Numbered from the stretch's first letter, positions 1 to 6,065 are shown. The stretch is 6,331 nt of DNA from an uncultured Clostridia bacterium (GCA_945918815.1 CAMEIU010000125.1:1-6331); one strand, 5' to 3'. A program made the numbers and translations. Notes: generated by a model not told the origin, from the sequence alone.

Positions 1-228
1 ACGGCTGCTGCCGCCGACGGCACAGATGGTCGACCGGTCCGTGCCGTCAAAAAGGGCCTCCGCCAGCTCCGGCAGCCGCTTCACATGGGCGAACAGCGCG
101 TCGCTCTGCCTGAGGCCCAGCTCCCCCGGCTTCACGTCCAGAAGCCGGGAGCAGTTCTTCCCGGTCTGCCCGTCAAAGAAGGCCACAGAGGTGGTATAGT
201 TGCTGGTATCAAAGCCCAGGAACATCAT
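1..228 (-). CDS. M22-family / TsaD(Kae1)-like protein, N-terminal part (cut by window edge)
   Basis: The first 76 codons of a gene that runs off the left edge. The translation begins MMFLGFDTSNYTTSVAFF, the N-terminal nucleotide-binding strand-turn-strand of the ASKHA/Kae1 fold shared by TsaD (Gcp) and its paralogues, and ends in ICAVGGSSR at the edge. In many Clostridia a gene annotated 'O-sialoglycoprotein endopeptidase' sits directly after nusB and before xseA. It is a paralogue of the tRNA t6A enzyme TsaD, and its own function is not settled. The metal-binding histidines expected further on are outside the window, so activity cannot be judged. The first ATG (226-228) overlaps the nusB stop as ATGA; a second ATG follows at once (223-225), so the start is uncertain by one codon. 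Translational coupling to nusB is likely. Family call is fairly firm, exact function is not. Confidence 0.8.
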   Translation of the reverse strand, partial: MMFLGFDTSNYTTSVAFFDGQTGKNCSRLLDVKPGELGLRQSDALFAHVKRLPELAEALFDGTDRSTICAVGGSSR

Positions 229-674
229 TTCGCTTCCAGCTCTCTTGCAAAGGAACCGAGGATGCCGTTGACAAAGGACACCACGTCCTCATCCTCGTAC
301 TTTCTCGTCAGCTCCACGGCCTCACTGATGGCGGCATCCACAGGCACATCGTCCACATACAGCGCCTCGTACATGGCCACATGGAGAATGGCCCGGGCCA
401 CCTTGGAGATTCGGGACACGCTCCAGCCCACGGCGTATTTGGCAAGATAGCCGTCCAGCTCTTCCTGCTTTTCCTGGATGCCCCGGACGCAGTCGCGGAT
501 ATAGTCCAGCTGCTTGGCGTTGGGCCGCTCTGCATAGACCTCGGTCTCCTGCCCCAGGCTCTCATAATAGTCCTGGTCCATGGTGGTATCCACCAGGGAA
601 TCGGCGGAGTCCTTGTTGATATTCATTTCATAAATCAGATGCGCAACGATCTCTCTGGCGTTTGATCTGGTCAT
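225..674 (-). CDS. nusB: Transcription antitermination factor NusB
   Basis: A 149-residue protein, slightly longer than the roughly 130-140 residues usual for NusB. NusB binds boxA RNA together with NusE (ribosomal protein S10) and supports antitermination of rRNA transcription in the cytoplasm. The family pattern is clear. The N-terminus has the AREIVAHLIYEM helix. The middle has YIRDCVRGI and ELDGYLAKYAVGW, followed by RISKVARAIL. The C-terminus has DDVPVDAAISEAVEL, then RKYEDEDVVSFVNGILG. The stretch at residues about 30-55, with QDYYESLGQETEVY, is the variable loop and accounts for the extra length. The ATG at 674 has a GAGGGG ribosome binding site nine bases upstream. A terminator after asp23 and a TATAAT box at 769-774 suggest it has its own promoter. 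Its stop overlaps the next gene. Confidence 0.95.
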   Translation of the reverse strand: MTRSNAREIVAHLIYEMNINKDSADSLVDTTMDQDYYESLGQETEVYAERPNAKQLDYIRDCVRGIQEKQEELDGYLAKYAVGWSVSRISKVARAILHVAMYEALYVDDVPVDAAISEAVELTRKYEDEDVVSFVNGILGSFARELEAK

Positions 675-715
675 AGTAAAATACCCCTCAAATTATGAAT
701 CACTTCATGAGATTT

Positions 716-738
716 GCACGATCAAGTCGCCCCTACGG
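716..738 (+). repeat. Fragment of an interspersed repeat in the nusB leader
   Basis: Two 11-mers lie here almost side by side: GCACGATCAAG (716-726) and CGCCCCTACGG (728-738). Both also occur next to each other at 6134-6160 upstream of spoIIIAA, but there the first one is on the opposite strand (6150-6160) while the second keeps its orientation (6134-6144). Two shared 11-mers from a 45-base region are very unlikely by chance, so this looks like a rearranged or decayed copy of the same intergenic element. It falls within the inferred 5' leader of nusB. Confidence 0.6.
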
Positions 739-768
739 ATCACCTGGAAACGGGCAAATTTCAATCAC

Positions 769-797
769 ATTATACCGAACCCAGGCAAAAAAATAAA
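769..797 (-). promoter_or_regulatory. Probable sigma-A promoter of nusB
   Basis: On the minus strand a perfect -10 hexamer TATAAT lies at 774-769. Seventeen bases upstream is TTTATT (797-792), a poor -35 matching TTGACA at three of six positions. The expected start point is around 762, giving a leader of roughly 85-90 bases before the nusB ATG. The -35 region falls inside the stem of the asp23 terminator, so terminator and promoter share DNA. Seen: the hexamer and its position after a terminator. Inferred: that it is used. Confidence 0.55.
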
Positions 798-824
798 CCC
801 TTTGTTTCCACAAAGAGTTTATTT
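787..824 (-). terminator. Rho-independent terminator after asp23, probably bidirectional
   Basis: A 15-bp stem with one mismatch (arms 791-805 and 810-824, loop of four bases) begins six bases after the asp23 stop codon. Reading in the direction of asp23, the stem is followed by an unbroken run of T (seven counted from 793 to 787). On the plus strand the 3' arm also runs into six T, so it could stop transcription from either side. The stem is AT-rich at its base (AAATAAAC / GTTTATTT) with TTTGT/ACAAA near the loop. Confidence 0.85.
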
Positions 825-830
825 TTTCCG

Positions 831-1211
831 TTATTTCTTCGGGGCGCGGGGCAGGGTGATGCCGCTGATGCTGACGTTGACGCTGCGGACCTTGCGGCCG
901 GTGGTGGATTCCACCGTGGAGGCCACGGCCTCCTGGACCGCCTTGGCGACCTCGACCACCGAGTGGCCGTAGAGCGCGATGACGTATAGGTCAATGGAGA
1001 TTTCATCGTCCTCCGAGATCATCAGCCGGATTCCCTTGCCGGTGGTCTTCTTGCTCAGCTTGCCAAGCTCGGACCCGACGTTGGGATTGAGTCCGTAGAC
1101 GCCCTCCACATCCTGGACCGCCATGGAGGCAATGGCCGCGATGACTTCTTCTGAAATATGGATGGAGCCGTTTTCCAAGGTCTGGGAAACGTATTCTTTG
1201 CTCTCGCTCAT
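831..1211 (-). CDS. yqhY: Asp23/Gls24 family envelope stress protein, YqhY type
   Basis: A 126-residue Asp23/Gls24 (DUF322) protein. Family hallmarks are the N-terminal GSIHISEEVIAAIASMAVQDVEGVYG, the central ISIDLYVIALYGHSVVEVAKAVQEAV, and the C-terminal VRSVNVSISGITLP ending in a basic tail. There is no signal peptide or membrane segment, so it is cytosolic. In Bacillus subtilis the YqhY member is encoded next to accB-accC and nusB and has been linked to acetyl-CoA carboxylase homeostasis; the biochemical role remains unclear. Here it keeps the nusB linkage but accB and accC are missing upstream. The ATG at 1211 has a strong GGAGGT site six bases upstream. A separate promoter (1256-1261) and a terminator (787-824) suggest a monocistronic unit, although read-through from spoIIIAH is possible. 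The symbol is assigned by family and synteny. Confidence 0.88.
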   Translation of the reverse strand: MSESKEYVSQTLENGSIHISEEVIAAIASMAVQDVEGVYGLNPNVGSELGKLSKKTTGKGIRLMISEDDEISIDLYVIALYGHSVVEVAKAVQEAVASTVESTTGRKVRSVNVSISGITLPRAPKK

Positions 1212-1225
1212 AGTGTGACCTCCGT

Positions 1226-1262
1226 GTACAATGGCTTTTTCAGTTGACTAGAACCATTGTAC
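1226..1262 (-). promoter_or_regulatory. asp23/yqhY promoter (extended -10) within a 9-bp inverted repeat
   Basis: On the minus strand TGGTACAAT (1264-1256) forms an extended -10 element with hexamer TACAAT (1261-1256). A weak -35 (TTGTGT, 1283-1278) lies 16 bases further up. The -10 sits inside one arm of a perfect 9-bp inverted repeat, CCATTGTAC (1254-1262) and GTACAATGG (1226-1234), with a 19-base spacer. The second arm is just ahead of the GGAGGT ribosome binding site. The arrangement could be an operator, or in read-through RNA from spoIIIAH a hairpin beside the ribosome binding site. No T-run follows, so it is not a terminator. Confidence 0.5.
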
Positions 1263-1285
1263 CACAATTTGCAAAAAACACAACC

Positions 1286-1828
1286 TTATTTTACTTCAAT
1301 GATATGGATATCCGCCACCGTATAGTCGGTCTGGGTGGTGACGATGTCGGCGATCAATGCCACGTCGGCTTCGGTGAGGCCCTCCGCCGGGGCGGAGACC
1401 GCCACGCTGATGCCCTCGTCGCTCATGTAGGCCACGCAGTCGGCGTAGCCCTTGGCGATGACCAGGCTCTCGATCTGGGATTCTGCCAGGGCGTCGCTGA
1501 CCAGGGCGTCCAGGGTGTTGACGGCGGCGGAGGCGCTTTCGCTGCCGTCCTCATAGGCGATGGTCTCCTGGAGCAGCTCCACGGCGCTGTCCCGGGACTC
1601 CTGCCGCGTCAGGCGAATCTGCGCGAAGTAGTCGGTGGACGCGGCCGCCGCGGCGTCTCCCGTATCCTCCGCCAGGGTCAGGGTAGCGTCGTCCAGGACC
1701 TGACTGGCGTCCAGGGTCTCGGTCAGATCCACCGGCGCGCCCTGATTGGCGTTCCAGTTGAGATAGACCCCGGCGCAGATCAGCACCAGCACCGTCGCCA
1801 CGATTGCGTTTCGTTTCCAAGTTTTCAT
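1286..1828 (-). CDS. spoIIIAH: Stage III sporulation protein AH
   Basis: A 180-residue single-pass protein; the B. subtilis protein has about 218. After a short basic N-terminus (MKTWKRN) a membrane segment spans residues about 8-24, followed by an acidic, alanine-rich linker to about 65. Next comes the strongly conserved DYFAQIRLTRQESRDSAVEL (66-85) and a C-terminal ring-building domain of the YscJ/FliF type (about 100-178). In B. subtilis SpoIIIAH lies in the mother-cell outer forespore membrane and binds forespore SpoIIQ in the intermembrane space, tying the two membranes together. It is the last gene of the operon. The start is supported by GGAGG overlapping the spoIIIAG stop, seven bases upstream. 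The missing length is mostly in the linker. No clear hairpin terminator follows its stop. Confidence 0.95.
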   Translation of the reverse strand: MKTWKRNAIVATVLVLICAGVYLNWNANQGAPVDLTETLDASQVLDDATLTLAEDTGDAAAAASTDYFAQIRLTRQESRDSAVELLQETIAYEDGSESASAAVNTLDALVSDALAESQIESLVIAKGYADCVAYMSDEGISVAVSAPAEGLTEADVALIADIVTTQTDYTVADIHIIEVK

Positions 1829-1839
1829 GCCCGTTCCTC

Positions 1840-2370
1840 CTAGTCTTGCTTCATTTTGATAACAGTGATTTTGTCGCTGCCCAGGCCCGTCAGGCTGGAC
1901 ACCGCCTGCATGATGGCAAGCCGCACCGACGCGCTGTCCGCGCCCTCGCAGACCACCAGGGCTCCCTTGTAGGTCGGGTAGGTGGTGCGGACCGTCACCG
2001 CGCTGTCGGAGCCGCCGCCGTTGGAGGCCAGGACGGTCTTCCGGCTCACCTCGGAGCCGTCGGAATCGCTTCTGGTCTCCACATCGGTCTGGTACTCATA
2101 GGCCGTACCTGCGTCCAGGGTCAGCAAAACCCGGACCCGGCCCGCGCCCTCCACCTGGGCCAGCACCGCCTCCAATCTGGCCTCCAGGCTCTCTTCGGTC
2201 TCCGCCGGAGGGGCTGCCTGCTCCGGTTGGGTCTCCCCTGTTTTCTGCGGCAGCAGCAGGAGGACTACACCCAGAAGCAGAATCAGCAATGCGTATTTGA
2301 ACTTTGCCGCCTTCCCCAGCGTCCGCTGCATCCACGCCGCGGCGCGCTCCTTGTTTCCTTTCATTTCCAC
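1840..2370 (-). CDS. spoIIIAG: Stage III sporulation protein AG
   Basis: A protein of 176 residues (B. subtilis about 229) with a cytoplasmic basic N-terminus, one membrane segment at about 26-41, a proline/glutamate-rich linker, and a ring-building domain from about 62 to the end. The domain starts LEARLEAVLAQVEGAGRVRVLLTLD and ends ALVVCEGADSASVRLAIMQ followed by ITVIKM. A serine/glycine-rich insertion (about 88-130) splits it, matching the beta-rich insert known from SpoIIIAG. In B. subtilis this protein forms a large ring likely to be the core of the channel. The start is ambiguous: a GTG at 2370 lies ten bases after GGAGG, whereas an ATG at 2364 forms an ATGA overlap with the spoIIIAF stop but sits too far from that site. 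I list the GTG; the choice changes two residues. Confidence 0.93.
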   Translation of the reverse strand: MEMKGNKERAAAWMQRTLGKAAKFKYALLILLLGVVLLLLPQKTGETQPEQAAPPAETEESLEARLEAVLAQVEGAGRVRVLLTLDAGTAYEYQTDVETRSDSDGSEVSRKTVLASNGGGSDSAVTVRTTYPTYKGALVVCEGADSASVRLAIMQAVSSLTGLGSDKITVIKMKQD

Positions 2371-2837
2371 TGCTGCTGCGCCTCCGGAATGCCCAGGTTT
2401 TCTTCGATGTATCGGGTCAAAGCCTGCCTCTGGGCCGCCGATGCAACGCCGCGAATCGTGACCGCCGTGGGATAGGGATAGTCCGCGCCACCGCTGACGG
2501 TGATCTCCACAGTCAGCGGCAGGCCCATCTCTTCGGCTTTGTCCAATATATATGCCTCGCAGTTCTGCTTTATGATTTTCGCCATCAGTTCCCGGTTCCC
2601 CACCTCGATGCCCGTCCGCATGGTCTCGGTGTCCATCTGAATCCTGGAGATGGACCGGGCGATGTTATCATAGTCCAGCTGGGCCAAGGGAGACAGCACC
2701 GTTAAAATCAGCAGCAGGCTCCCGGCCAGGACGGCGGTCTTCTTGGCCGCGCCCTTGGGTAAAATCGCCTGAATCAAGGACAGCAGCAGGCCCACCGCCG
2801 CGATGGAGAGCAGATAGCTCCGAACCGCCGCCGTCAT
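2361..2837 (-). CDS. spoIIIAF: Stage III sporulation protein AF
   Basis: A 158-residue protein, shorter than the roughly 206 residues of B. subtilis. Two membrane segments lie at about 8-27 and 33-52. A helical linker (about 55-85) follows, then a ring-building-like soluble domain with KQNCEAYILDKAEEMGLPLTVEITV and a second strand PYPTAVTIRGVAS. The C-terminal ENLGIPEAQQQWK is typical of the family. It is part of the SpoIIIA-SpoIIQ transport complex in the mother-cell membrane around the forespore. Its ATG overlaps the spoIIIAE stop (ATGA at 2837-2834), so translation is probably coupled; only an AAGG-like site is seen upstream. The 3' end overlaps the start of spoIIIAG. Confidence 0.93.
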   Translation of the reverse strand: MTAAVRSYLLSIAAVGLLLSLIQAILPKGAAKKTAVLAGSLLLILTVLSPLAQLDYDNIARSISRIQMDTETMRTGIEVGNRELMAKIIKQNCEAYILDKAEEMGLPLTVEITVSGGADYPYPTAVTIRGVASAAQRQALTRYIEENLGIPEAQQQWK

Positions 2838-3925
2838 GGCTGCACCGCCTTGAAGAAACAGCAGCAGGACAGGAGGCTCATGACGGCACAGCTGCCGGTC
2901 ATGGCAAGGAGAAAGCCCATGGCGCTGGCGATGGCCTCCAGCAGCGCGCTGTGGCGGTTGTCCACCATGCCGCCCAAAGCCGCCGTCACCTTGAAGGCCA
3001 GATAGGAGATCCCGATTTTAAAGAAGGGCAGGATGAAATAGGACAGCACCGCCAGCATACCGAAGGTACCGATGGCGCTGCGCAGGAGGCCTGCACTGGC
3101 CAAAATCGTCTCCGCCGCTCCGGAGATGATGCCGCCCACCACCGGGACCGCCGTGGAGATGGCCGCCTTGGCCGCCTTCAACGCCGCCGCGTCCGCGCTG
3201 CCGGATAAAAGGCCCGTCACCGTCAGAAAGCCGGTGAACAAATACATGACCGCCTTGAGACCGTTGCGGATGACCCAGCCCAGCAGCTCCCGCATTTTGG
3301 ACAGCTTGTCCTGACCCAGGGCGCCGTCGGCCATGGCGAGGCCAATGTAGGCGTAGACCAGGGGAATGAGCAGATAGCGGCTGAACCGGATCAAAAGATT
3401 GGAGAAAAAAGCCGCCACGGTGTACATGGCCCCGGCGCTGACCGCCGCGCCGGTGGCTGTGGCCGCGGCGGCCATGACCGGCAGGAGCAGGCCGGAAAAG
3501 TTGGAGATTTCCTCCATGGTGGTCTGCCCCAGGCCAATCATGGTGTGCAGATCCGAGGCGCAGCAGGCGGTGATGCCCAGGGCCGCTGCCATAACCGTGA
3601 TCTGCCCGGTACGCTCCTGGCCCAGGGCGTCCACCGTCTGGCACAGGACCAGAATCACCAGAATTTTCAGCATCGCCGCGGCGGCAGACTTCACGGCGGA
3701 GCCACTTTGCCCGGCCGCGTCTGCCAGGATCTGCACCACGCCTGCGGAAAAATCCGCCTGCTCCAAGGGGTCATAGTCCTCCATCAGCTCTGCCGCCTGG
3801 CCGGTCAGGCCATCCCGGAGACCGTCCGCCCCGAAGAGGGTTCCCTGTTCCGCTTGTAAGTCCGCCGCCAGGACAGGCGCGGTCAAGGCAGCCAGGGTCA
3901 AGCAAAGAATGATCAATTTCCGCAC
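2834..3925 (-). CDS. spoIIIAE: Stage III sporulation protein AE
   Basis: A 363-residue polytopic membrane protein (B. subtilis about 399). It opens with a classic signal peptide, MRKLIILCLTLAALTAPVLA, with probable cleavage after residue 20. Six or more hydrophobic segments follow, roughly at 84-98, 107-124, 145-196, 222-240, 284-313 and 332-358. The family block IGTFGMLAVLSYFILPFFKI (285-304) is well kept. SpoIIIAE is thought to form part of the membrane channel of the SpoIIIA machinery. Translation starts at GTG (3925-3923), five bases after a strong GGGAGG site; it lies one base past the spoIIIAD stop. The C-terminus has an unusual cysteine cluster (CCC at 354-356) near the membrane. Confidence 0.96.
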   Translation of the reverse strand: MRKLIILCLTLAALTAPVLAADLQAEQGTLFGADGLRDGLTGQAAELMEDYDPLEQADFSAGVVQILADAAGQSGSAVKSAAAAMLKILVILVLCQTVDALGQERTGQITVMAAALGITACCASDLHTMIGLGQTTMEEISNFSGLLLPVMAAAATATGAAVSAGAMYTVAAFFSNLLIRFSRYLLIPLVYAYIGLAMADGALGQDKLSKMRELLGWVIRNGLKAVMYLFTGFLTVTGLLSGSADAAALKAAKAAISTAVPVVGGIISGAAETILASAGLLRSAIGTFGMLAVLSYFILPFFKIGISYLAFKVTAALGGMVDNRHSALLEAIASAMGFLLAMTGSCAVMSLLSCCCFFKAVQP

Positions 3926-3926
3926 G

Positions 3927-4319
3927 CTACCCTCCCAGCATCTCCTCCAAAAGCTCCAGCGCAGCCGATAAAAGCGGCAGCGCCGCGTAGACCGACAGGA
4001 CGGAGCCGCCGCTCTCCACAGCCTTCGCCAGAGTCCGTTCTTCCGCGTCCTCGCAGACGCTGCCCGCCACCTGGGTCAGAAGGCCGATGCCCGTCACCTT
4101 CAAAAGAGGCGCGGTGACCGCCTCGTTGAGGCCCGACAGGTCCCGCAGCCGCTCCACCATGGAAAGGACTGGTGAAAAAAACCGCAGGCCCAGCAGCAAA
4201 ACGGCAGCACAGGCCGCCAAAGACAGCAGCAGCGCCAGTGGCTTCTCCCGCTGCCGCACCACCAGGCACAGGACCGCCGCCACCACGGCCAGGGATGAGA
4301 TCCGAAGCGCCGCATCCAT
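3927..4319 (-). CDS. spoIIIAD: Stage III sporulation protein AD
   Basis: A 130-residue membrane protein, about the family's usual length (133 in B. subtilis). Hydrophobic segments lie at about 5-21, 27-45 and 105-122. Between them is the conserved part: LNEAVTAPLLKVTGIGLLTQ (64-83), then CEDAEERTLAKAVESGG (89-105) and ALPLL. It belongs to the membrane part of the SpoIIIA complex together with AC and AE. The reading frame is open further upstream to a TTG (4364) inside spoIIIAC, but that would add 15 unconserved residues. The ATG at 4319 lies one base past the spoIIIAC stop. It has no good ribosome binding site of its own, which suggests translational coupling to spoIIIAC. Confidence 0.93.
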   Translation of the reverse strand: MDAALRISSLAVVAAVLCLVVRQREKPLALLLSLAACAAVLLLGLRFFSPVLSMVERLRDLSGLNEAVTAPLLKVTGIGLLTQVAGSVCEDAEERTLAKAVESGGSVLSVYAALPLLSAALELLEEMLGG

Positions 4320-4320
4320 C

Positions 4321-4515
4321 CTAAAACTGAAACAGGGACTTGACCAGGTCGAACAGCTCGGCAATCCGCTGGACCACGATCATCAGCACTACGACCAAAG
4401 CGGCCAGGGTGGTCATGGTCGCCTGCTCTTCCCGGCCGGAGCGCACCAGGACCTGGTTTAATATGGAGACGATGATGCCCACCGCCGCGATTTTGAAAAT
4501 CAAATCCACATCCAT
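4321..4515 (-). CDS. spoIIIAC: Stage III sporulation protein AC
   Basis: A small 64-residue membrane protein with two hydrophobic helices (about 5-22 and 33-50) joined by a charged turn, RSGREEQ. The sequence DVDLIFKIAAVGIIV, then LNQVLVRSGREEQA and the C-terminal IAELFDLVKSLF, is typical of SpoIIIAC. It is a membrane component of the SpoIIIA channel; the exact role is unknown. The ATG follows the spoIIIAB stop by seven bases, with AGGTGG immediately upstream as the ribosome binding site. Size and position between AB and AD make the call firm. Confidence 0.95.
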   Translation of the reverse strand: MDVDLIFKIAAVGIIVSILNQVLVRSGREEQATMTTLAALVVVLMIVVQRIAELFDLVKSLFQF

Positions 4516-4522
4516 AAGCCAC

Positions 4523-5038
4523 CTACAGAAGCAGAATCGCCGCGGCCAGCCCGGCGCAGACGCCCAGGGTCTCGTAGGTCCTGCCCTTGAGGCTCTGCTC
4601 CCGCTCCGCCTTCTGCCGCTCCTCCTCCAGCTGGGCCAGGGCCAGATCGATGCCCTGCCGCTGGCTGTCCAGATCGTATTTCCCCAGCTTGCCCGAAAGC
4701 TCCAGGAGAATCAGAGCGATTTGGTCCCCCTGGGGCAGCTCCGGCACATCCTTCAACGCCTGCTGCATGGCGGCTAGGGGCGTCAGCCAGCGGCGTTTGT
4801 CCATGTCCTTGGCGATCTGGGAAAAGAGCTGCTCCAAGGGACCGTCGCAGGCGGCGGCCATCAGGGCGAAGGTCTGGGGCAAGGGCGTGCCGCAGAAGGA
4901 GATTTCGTTTTTCATCAATTGGAGCGCAGCCATCAGCTGCCGCAGCAGGGCGCACCGGCGGCGCAGGGACAGAGCCACCCGGATTCCCATGGAGCTGGCC
5001 GAGGCCACAATAAAAATCACACCGGCCCATCTGATCAT
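4523..5038 (-). CDS. spoIIIAB: Stage III sporulation protein AB
   Basis: A 171-residue protein, equal in length to the B. subtilis protein. It has an N-terminal membrane segment (about 4-18), a helical cytoplasmic domain and a C-terminal membrane segment (about 156-171). The helical domain shows RRCALLRQLMAALQLMKNEI (27-46), the LPQTF motif (53-57) and a charged probable coiled coil at about 126-150. The fold is known to resemble the cytoplasmic domain of GspF in type II secretion, and a role next to the ATPase SpoIIIAA is likely. Its ATG overlaps the spoIIIAA stop (ATGA, 5038-5035). A strong GGAGG lies seven bases upstream inside the last codons of spoIIIAA. Confidence 0.95.
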   Translation of the reverse strand: MIRWAGVIFIVASASSMGIRVALSLRRRCALLRQLMAALQLMKNEISFCGTPLPQTFALMAAACDGPLEQLFSQIAKDMDKRRWLTPLAAMQQALKDVPELPQGDQIALILLELSGKLGKYDLDSQRQGIDLALAQLEEERQKAEREQSLKGRTYETLGVCAGLAAAILLL

Positions 5039-5883
5039 AATAATTCCTCCACCGTATAGGACTTGTCCGCCCGCAGCACCGCAACGGTCTCAAACACGCC
5101 GCCGTCCAGCAGCCTTCGGTACAGGGGCCGCCGCTTCAGGTCCTCCAGGCCGGACCCGTGGGCCGTGGCCAGCAGATTCACGCCGCAGTAGGCCGCCTGC
5201 TCCAGGGCCGCCGCGTCCTCCGGCGCGGTGATCTCGTCCATGGCGATCCACTGGGGATTCATGGTGCGCAGCAGCATCAGGACCGCCGCCGCTTTGTCCA
5301 CCCGGACCAGCACGTCCGTCCGGGAGCCGACTTGGAGCTGCGGTACGCCGGAGACCATGGCCGACACCTCGCCCCGCTGGTCCGCCAGGCCCACCCGCTG
5401 CCGCCTCCGGTCCGAGAGCAGGCGCACCGCGTCCCGGAGCAGAGTGGTTTTTCCGCTGCCCGGCGGACCCAGAAGCAGAGTGGAGCTGCGGAGCTTCGGC
5501 AGCAAATCGTTGGCGCAGCCCGGTATTTCATGGGCGATGCGGATGACCACGGAGGACGGCATGGAGAGATTCTGCAATACGCCCCGCTCCATCACCCCCG
5601 CGCCGCAGATGCCGATGCGGTGTCCCCCCTCCACGGTGAGATAGCCCTGCCGGAGGGAATCGGCACAGGCGTAGACCGACTGACGGCAGGCCCGCCGCAG
5701 CAGATCCTCCAGCATCGGCGCGTCTCCCTGGGGCCGCAGCTCCTCCTCCCGGCCCGCCCGCAGCAGCCTGAGCGGCCGCCCGGTTCCCAGCCGGATTTCC
5801 TCCAGACCCTCCCAGGACAGGCGGCGGAGCGATTCCGCGTAGCAGTCCGGCAGCAGGGGCAGGATTTGTTCCATTTGCTTCAT
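5035..5883 (-). CDS. spoIIIAA: Stage III sporulation protein AA, secretion-type ATPase
   Basis: The ATPase of the SpoIIIA complex, related to type II/IV secretion ATPases, acting on the mother-cell side of the forespore membrane. With the ATG at 5883 it has 282 residues (B. subtilis about 307). Walker A is GPPGSGKTT (139-147), the Walker B region is WIAMDEI (212-218), DQRGEVSA (168-175) is family-specific, and TAHG (240-243) fits the sensor-like position. The N-terminal part has RQSVYACADSLRQGYLTVEG (67-86) and HRIGICG (88-94), characteristic of the family. The frame is open up to 6126, but the upstream part translates intergenic repeats and is not conserved. The ATG at 5883 has GGGAAG seven bases upstream, while the in-frame ATGs at 5898 and 5919 lack a good site. 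First gene of the operon; sigma-E control is expected but no convincing promoter is visible. Confidence 0.95.
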   Translation of the reverse strand: MKQMEQILPLLPDCYAESLRRLSWEGLEEIRLGTGRPLRLLRAGREEELRPQGDAPMLEDLLRRACRQSVYACADSLRQGYLTVEGGHRIGICGAGVMERGVLQNLSMPSSVVIRIAHEIPGCANDLLPKLRSSTLLLGPPGSGKTTLLRDAVRLLSDRRRQRVGLADQRGEVSAMVSGVPQLQVGSRTDVLVRVDKAAAVLMLLRTMNPQWIAMDEITAPEDAAALEQAAYCGVNLLATAHGSGLEDLKRRPLYRRLLDGGVFETVAVLRADKSYTVEELL

Positions 5884-6027
5884 ACTTTCACTTCCCATAC
5901 ACCATATTCCAAAGCCCATCCCGATATGCACAGGAAAAAAAGTCCAAATTGACGGAAACTTCAGTTGAAAAAAGGTGAAAAAACGCTTATGATAGAAAAG
6001 AAGACAAGGAAATTGGAATTTGTTTAT

Positions 6028-6062
6028 CAATGGACAATTGACAATGTACAATGGACAATGAT
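6028..6062 (+). repeat. Five-copy 7-bp tandem repeat, consensus CAATGNA
   Basis: Five consecutive degenerate heptamers: CAATGGA (6028), CAATTGA (6035), CAATGTA (6042), CAATGGA (6049) and CAATGAT (6056). The first and fourth units make an 11-bp direct repeat, CAATGGACAAT, 21 bases apart. Read on the minus strand it is the TCCATTG / TCAATTG / TACATTG type of intergenic tract that I recall from clostridial genomes. Function unknown. Confidence 0.75.
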
Positions 6063-6065
6063 GGT

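Noticed and set aside
3018..3859. Long open frames on both strands inside spoIIIAE and spoIIIAA, up to 264 residues.
   Set aside because: They are GC-rich shadow frames of well-supported genes with glycine/arginine/histidine-rich, low-complexity translations and no recognisable domain.
4320..4364. Longer spoIIIAD starting at TTG 4364.
   Set aside because: It would overlap spoIIIAC by 44 bases with a rare start codon and no ribosome binding site, and the added residues are not SpoIIIAD-like.
5921..5930. CATATCGG on the minus strand as a sigma-E -10 box close to spoIIIAA.
   Set aside because: Only the first four bases match CATACAnT and there is no acceptable -35 at the right distance.
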